From PNON01 sp964387025 (lineage in GTDB: Bacteria; Chloroflexota; Anaerolineae; Anaerolineales; Anaerolineaceae): a stretch of 64,000 nt of DNA. The translations under genes and the position numbers were made by a program. Of this stretch, positions 59,698 through 64,000 are shown one piece after another; positions within the stretch are counted from its first letter, which is position 1; every line of letters starts with the position of its first letter. The stretch covers positions 186,001 to 250,000 of the forward strand of contig CAYLUZ010000001.1 in the NCBI GenBank assembly GCA_964387025.1, read 5' to 3'. Under the pieces are notes generated by a model. It saw only the letters and a list, made by a program, of their open reading frames with translations, had not been told where the DNA came from and did no database searches.

Positions 59698-59791
59698 TGT
59701 CATTTCGACGACTAAAAGGAGGAGAAATCTTGGGTCTGGCTGATAAGCTTTTTCTCCGGATTACTTCGTAATCCCTTCGTTCGAAATGACA
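59698..59791. repeat. MITE-like element with 11-bp terminal inverted repeats
   Basis: TGTCATTTCGA at 59698-59708 and TCGAAATGACA at 59781-59791 form perfect inverted ends of a 94-base element. Similar ends occur in dispersed repeats of many bacteria. No coding content. Confidence 0.65.
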
Positions 59792-59804
59792 GGGAAGAAT
59801 TGCC

Positions 59805-59835
59805 AGTAGGGGCGAGGCGCCGCCTCGCCCCTACT
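59805..59835. repeat. Palindromic repeat, type B (GC-rich)
   Basis: Arms of 15 bp (AGTAGGGGCGAGGCG and its complement) around one base. The GTAGGGGC...GCCCCTAC pattern is a very common mobile palindrome in bacteria. Confidence 0.7.
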
Positions 59836-59975
59836 ACGGACGATACCACCCAACCTGTCTACTCCGAAGAGAGGAATATTTTAAGAATTTCCCCCTCCAC
59901 ATCCGTGCATAACTCATTGGCGAGATGCTATAATGAATCAACTACACCCTGCATTTTATTGGTTAAATATTATCT

Positions 59976-62900
59976 ATGTCCTTCGTCCACCTGCACGTCC
60001 ATTCCACCTACTCCCTGCTGGACGGCTTCAGCGATATCAAGAAGCTCGTCGCAGCTACCAAGTCCATGGGGATGGATTCCATCGCCCTGACCGACCACGG
60101 CACCATGTTCGGCTCGATTGAGTTCTACAACGCCGCCCGGGCTGCCGGAATCAAGCCCATCATCGGGTTGGAGGCTTACCTCTCCGCGCGCAGCATGACG
60201 GACCGCGACTCCAAGCTGGACAAGCACTCCAACCACATGTTACTTCTGGCACAGAACGAGGTCGGTTATCACAACCTGTTGCAGATCGCCAGCGCCGCGC
60301 AAGTGGAGGGCTTCTATTACTTCCCGCGTATCGACCGCGATTACCTGGCAAAACACGCCGAGGGGCTCATTGCCACCTCAGGCTGTATGGCCGCAGAAAT
60401 TCCACGCGCCATCATGGCCGGGGATATGGATATCGTTCGCAAGAAATTGGACTGGTACTACGATGTCTTCGGCAAGGATAACTACTTCCTTGAACTGCAG
60501 GAGCACAACATCGCCGAACTGCCGGGCATCAACAAGGCATTGCTCGGCCTGGGCGAACGCTACCAGGCGCGCTACGTGGCTACCAACGACGTACATTACA
60601 TCAACCAGGAAGATTCCAAATTACAGGATGTGTTGCTGGCCGTTCAGACCGGCACCACCCTGCGCGACCCCAACCGCATGCGCATGGGCGACAACTCCTA
60701 TTACCTGCGCACGCCGGAGGAAATGGCCCGCATCTTCTCTGAGGTTCCTGAGGCGATCTCCAACACCCAGTTGATTGCCGATCGCTGTTCGATCGACCTG
60801 GAGCGCAAATCCTACCACCTGCCCCTGTTTGAAGTTCCTGATGGGTTCACCTCCGAAACCTACCTGCGCCACCTGTGCGAGGAAGGCTTCATCCGCCGTT
60901 ATGGTGTCCGCGTTAAAGACCCGAAGGTCCGCGACCGGTTGGAATACGAGTTGGGCATCATCCACAAGATGGGGTTCGACACCTACTTCCTCATTGTCTC
61001 GGACCTGTGCCGATTTGCCCGCCAGGAAGGTGTCTGGTACAACGCGCGCGGCTCTGCCGCAGGATCGATGGTGGCTTACACCCTGGATATCACCCTGGTG
61101 GAACCCATCGACCATGGATTGATCTTTGAGCGCTTTCTGAACCCCGGCCGCAACGAAATGCCGGATATCGACCTGGATTTCCAGGACGACAAGCGCGCCA
61201 GGATCATGGAATACTGTGCCAATAAGTATGGCTCCGATAAGGTTGCCCAGATCATTACCTTTGGCACCATGGGTGCCCGGGCTGCCCTGCGCGATGTTGG
61301 CCGTGTCATGGAGATCCCGCTCTCCGAAGTGGACCGGGTTGCCAAGATGATCAACATCGTCCCGAACAAGTCCGTCAACTTGATGGAAGCGATGCAGGAT
61401 TCACCCGAACTGCTGCAGCTTTACAAGGATGTGGATTACATCAAGGAACTGGTGGATACCGCCTCCAAGATGGAAGGCACAGTCCGTAATGCGGGTACGC
61501 ATGCCGCCGGGGTGATCATCTCGGACAAACCCATCGTGGAATATGCTCCGCTCCACCGCCCGACCAACGGATCAGAAGAATCTCCCATCAAATCGGTGAT
61601 GCAGTACGAGATGTCGCACGTCGATAAACTCGGCCTGCTGAAAGTGGACTTTTTGGGCCTGGCCACCCTGACTGTGATGCAGCGTGCCTGCAAACTGATC
61701 AAGGAACGCCACGGCATCACGTTCGATTTGAGCAATATCCCCACCGATGACCCCGCCACCTATGAGTTCATCGGCAAAGGCCATACCGCCGGCATGTTCC
61801 AACTGGAAGGCAACGGCATGACCCGCTGGATCGTCCAGATGAAGCCCAAAACCCTGGCCAACGTCATCGCCATGGTGGCATTGTTCCGCCCGGGGCCGAT
61901 GGAGTTCATCCCCCAGTACATCCGCCGCATGCACGGCGAGGAAAGCGTGGAATACAAGCATCCTGCGCTGGAATCCATCATGAAGGAAACTTACGGGATC
62001 GCGGTGTATCAGGAGCAGGTGATGTCTGCCGCCATCCAGATGGCCAGTTACACCCCCTCCGAAGCGGATAACCTGCGCAGCGCCATCTCCAAGAAGAAGG
62101 CGGAAGCCATTGCAAAACATCGCAAGATGTTCGTGGATGGCTGCGTGAAGAATGATATTGCCGAAGAAACTGCCAAAGCGATCTTCGAAGAATGGGAAAA
62201 TTTTGCCCGGTATGGCTTCAACAAGTCGCATGCCGCGGATTATGGTGTCATCGCGGTGCAGACCGGGTACCTGAAAACGCACTACACAGTGGAATATATG
62301 ACAGCCCTGCTTTCTGCGGTCAAGAACGAAACCGAGAAAGTGGCTTTCTATGCCACAGACTGCCGTTCCATGGGTATCGATGTGCTCCCGCCGGATATCA
62401 ACTCCAGCGGCTGGGATTTCACCATCGAAGACCGTAAGGATAAGACTTCTGCCATCCGGTTCGGACTGGGTGCAGTCAAGAATGTCGGCGTCAACCCGGT
62501 GGAAGCGATCATTGCCGGACGTGAAAATGGCATCTATAAAGACCTGACCGACCTGGCTCACCGGCTAGATCTGCGCACAGTCAGCAAGCGGCCGCTGGAA
62601 AGCCTGATCAAGGTTGGCGCGTTGGATGGTTTTGGCCCACGTTGCGCATTATTACAGTCCCTGGACCGAATCATTAATGTTTCTGCAGCGCATTTCCGCG
62701 CCAAGGACAGCGGGCAGTTGAGCTTTTTTGGCGGGGATACCGGGGTTTCCGAGGTGATCCATTTACCAACCGTGAAAGAACCGGATCGCAAGGAGCTGTT
62801 GGGCTGGGAAAAAGAGCTGATCGGTCTGTATGTTTCTGCTCATCCTTTGACTCCTTACTTGCCTGTCCTGACTCAAAAGACCACTCACCTCATCGGGCAA

Positions 62901-63827
62901 TTGGGCGACCTGAATTCCGGGGAAAAAGTAGCCATCGGCGGTATAGTGGTCAAGCTCCGCCCGCACTTTACCAAAGAAGGCAAACCCATGGGCTTTGTCA
63001 CCATCGAGGATGTCCAGGGTGAGATCGAACTGGTACTCTTCCCGCGGGTGTGGGAAAAATACGTGAAGATGATCAAGGTCGAGTCGGTCCTAGTGGTTGA
63101 AGGTAAAGTGGATAATGCCAGCGCCACCCCCAAACTGCTGGCTGATAAATTTGAACTGGTGCAGTTGGACGACGTCCAAAACCTCCCTCCGCCCACAGCA
63201 ATAGAAACTGCCCCGGTAAAGGCAGAGTCCATTATCGAACCCATTGTCACCAACCGGTCAAACGATGACCATTTGGTGATAGGTGCAGTTGCTGTAAATA
63301 CTAAAATCGAAATGGACCCAGCGGCGTTTTTCTTTGATGATAATTGGGTGCCAGATTCCGACGCGGAAAATCCACTCATTTTGGATGAATATTCAAAAAC
63401 ATTTGAGGTGGCTGATTCCGGGGAAACAACGGATATGGCAGGGTCCACACCTGAGGAAATTCAGCAGGAAAACACAGAACTTTTAGAGCTTAACCATTCC
63501 GCCGGGTTGGTACTGCCGGGATACCAGATATCCACCGAACCGATCTTGAATCCCAGCTTGGAAGATACCGGAATGCGCATGATCTCTGTGATCCTGCGTT
63601 CCACACATGACCAGGAAAAGGACGTTCGCCGGATGAAATCCATCCAGGGTTTGATGCAGTCCAGCCCGGGGAAAGATCATTTCTCCTTCCATATCATTGA
63701 AGATGGCCGGCGTTGTCTGATAGAATTTCCAAACCATACCACCGGCATCACACCGGCACTGCTGAACCGCCTGGAAAAACTGGTTGGCAAATCAAATTAC
63801 CGGATCGATCCGATAATAGTTCAATAA
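59976..63827 (+). CDS. dnaE: DNA polymerase III subunit alpha
   Basis: The start MSFVHLHVHSTYSLLDG is the PHP domain with H5, H7 and H9. The polymerase palm has the catalytic DIDLD (D397, D399, D401), followed by the finger region and FARYGFNKSHAADY. An OB-fold is near residue 980-1060 (VAIGGIVVKLR, MGFVTIEDVQGEIELVLFPR). The C-terminal 220 residues include an acidic segment rich in Asp, Glu and Pro (about 1090-1180) and a last domain ending RIDPIIVQ. At 1,283 residues it is a DnaE1-type replicase, larger than the 1,160 residues of E. coli because of that tail. Confidence 0.96.
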   Translation: MSFVHLHVHSTYSLLDGFSDIKKLVAATKSMGMDSIALTDHGTMFGSIEFYNAARAAGIKPIIGLEAYLSARSMTDRDSKLDKHSNHMLLLAQNEVGYHNLLQIASAAQVEGFYYFPRIDRDYLAKHAEGLIATSGCMAAEIPRAIMAGDMDIVRKKLDWYYDVFGKDNYFLELQEHNIAELPGINKALLGLGERYQARYVATNDVHYINQEDSKLQDVLLAVQTGTTLRDPNRMRMGDNSYYLRTPEEMARIFSEVPEAISNTQLIADRCSIDLERKSYHLPLFEVPDGFTSETYLRHLCEEGFIRRYGVRVKDPKVRDRLEYELGIIHKMGFDTYFLIVSDLCRFARQEGVWYNARGSAAGSMVAYTLDITLVEPIDHGLIFERFLNPGRNEMPDIDLDFQDDKRARIMEYCANKYGSDKVAQIITFGTMGARAALRDVGRVMEIPLSEVDRVAKMINIVPNKSVNLMEAMQDSPELLQLYKDVDYIKELVDTASKMEGTVRNAGTHAAGVIISDKPIVEYAPLHRPTNGSEESPIKSVMQYEMSHVDKLGLLKVDFLGLATLTVMQRACKLIKERHGITFDLSNIPTDDPATYEFIGKGHTAGMFQLEGNGMTRWIVQMKPKTLANVIAMVALFRPGPMEFIPQYIRRMHGEESVEYKHPALESIMKETYGIAVYQEQVMSAAIQMASYTPSEADNLRSAISKKKAEAIAKHRKMFVDGCVKNDIAEETAKAIFEEWENFARYGFNKSHAADYGVIAVQTGYLKTHYTVEYMTALLSAVKNETEKVAFYATDCRSMGIDVLPPDINSSGWDFTIEDRKDKTSAIRFGLGAVKNVGVNPVEAIIAGRENGIYKDLTDLAHRLDLRTVSKRPLESLIKVGALDGFGPRCALLQSLDRIINVSAAHFRAKDSGQLSFFGGDTGVSEVIHLPTVKEPDRKELLGWEKELIGLYVSAHPLTPYLPVLTQKTTHLIGQLGDLNSGEKVAIGGIVVKLRPHFTKEGKPMGFVTIEDVQGEIELVLFPRVWEKYVKMIKVESVLVVEGKVDNASATPKLLADKFELVQLDDVQNLPPPTAIETAPVKAESIIEPIVTNRSNDDHLVIGAVAVNTKIEMDPAAFFFDDNWVPDSDAENPLILDEYSKTFEVADSGETTDMAGSTPEEIQQENTELLELNHSAGLVLPGYQISTEPILNPSLEDTGMRMISVILRSTHDQEKDVRRMKSIQGLMQSSPGKDHFSFHIIEDGRRCLIEFPNHTTGITPALLNRLEKLVGKSNYRIDPIIVQ

Positions 63828-63842
63828 GATCAGGAAAAAAGA

Positions 63843-64000
63843 ATGAGCGAAAAACAGGTTACAAAAATAGGTGTGATGACTTCCGGGGGCGATTCCCCGG
63901 GTATGAATCCATGTGTACGCGCCGTAGTACGAACTGGTATCGCCAAAGGTGTGAAAGTCTACGGGATCAAAGGCGCTTATGATGGGCTGATGCACGGTAA
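63843..64000 (+). CDS. pfkA: 6-phosphofructokinase, N-terminal part (partial)
   Basis: The product begins MSEKQVTKIGVMTSGGDSPG, continuing MNPCVRAVVRTGIAKGV and VYGIKGAYDGLMHG, which are the first strands and nucleotide-binding loop of ATP-type phosphofructokinase. It lies 15 bases after dnaE, so the two are likely cotranscribed. The window ends inside the gene. Confidence 0.92.
   Translation, partial: MSEKQVTKIGVMTSGGDSPGMNPCVRAVVRTGIAKGVKVYGIKGAYDGLMHG

Larger units (their letters stand above)
59573..59975. other. Repeat-filled gap upstream of dnaE
   Basis: No gene. The 403 bases hold three unrelated palindromic elements (annotated separately) and, close to dnaE, a TATAAT box at about 59928-59933 that is a plausible promoter. 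Confidence 0.6.

Noticed and set aside
61572..62561. Long open frame (329 codons) on the minus strand inside dnaE
   Set aside because: It is antisense to conserved DnaE catalytic sequence and shows no family motif; GC-rich genes give such frames by chance.
1..64000. tRNA, rRNA, riboswitch or prophage genes
   Set aside because: No cloverleaf with a TTCGAATC-type loop, rRNA segment, riboswitch consensus or phage gene cluster was recognised when reading both strands; a covariance-model scan would be the decisive test.

Overview
The window looks like a chromosome segment of a Chloroflexota bacterium, most likely class Anaerolineae. This is an inference from the gene set and style: many threonine/proline-rich lipoproteins, a SpoVS-like protein, a translin homologue, an HsmA-like membrane protein, and start codons placed directly behind TATAAT boxes. 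There is no rRNA, tRNA, CRISPR array or prophage. The left end cuts the 3' end of an unidentified gene and the right end cuts pfkA.

Layout. 0-6.2 kb: a DUF1697 protein, plsC, a deoxynucleoside kinase and spoVS, then a 640-bp AT-rich gap full of DnaA boxes (origin-like), a membrane methyltransferase, an SGNH-type lipoprotein, and a nucleotidyltransferase with a second deoxynucleoside kinase. 6.2-14.5 kb (minus strand): pepF with a solitary adenine-N6 methyltransferase and a lipoprotein; an operon of membrane protein, hutI, HD hydrolase and inositol-phosphatase; and an Fe-S Rrf2 regulator. 14.6-21.7 kb (plus): thioesterase, clpC, then radA, DUF6391, RDD and holA. 21.7-36.1 kb is accessory: AT-rich lipoproteins, beta-propeller proteins, a phospholipase-A2-like lipoprotein, a DUF559 nuclease and two SDR enzymes, set among dispersed palindromic repeats, some of which carry a TATAAT box just upstream of lipoprotein genes. 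36.1-45.1 kb is a DNA-repair block: an AmmeMemoRadiSam radical SAM enzyme, mutS2, then recN, a zinc-binding membrane protein and nadK, preceded by a compact operon of ssb, DUF3467, translin and a Cas4-like nuclease split into two membrane-anchored halves. 45.2-64 kb: a lipoprotein, a LysM protein, a sulfite-oxidase-like enzyme, a REP-associated transposase, a GNAT protein with a GPH sugar transporter, two alpha/beta hydrolases, a P-type Ca2+-ATPase, YwbE plus a decayed second copy, threonine aldolase, three different palindromic repeats, dnaE and the start of pfkA.

The best candidate for an undescribed system is the ssb-DUF3467-translin-split Cas4 operon at 42.9-45.1 kb. Four of the five genes have single-strand nucleic-acid or nuclease links (SSB, translin, and both halves of a RecB/Cas4-type nuclease). 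The two nuclease halves overlap by ATGA, each carries one transmembrane helix, and the four cysteines expected to hold the Cas4 Fe-S cluster are divided one to three between them. The ribosome-binding site of the DUF3467 gene is buried in a perfect 13-bp hairpin. Other points of interest are the DnaA-box cluster, the promoter-carrying repeats, several likely leaderless genes and the phospholipase-A2-like lipoprotein.
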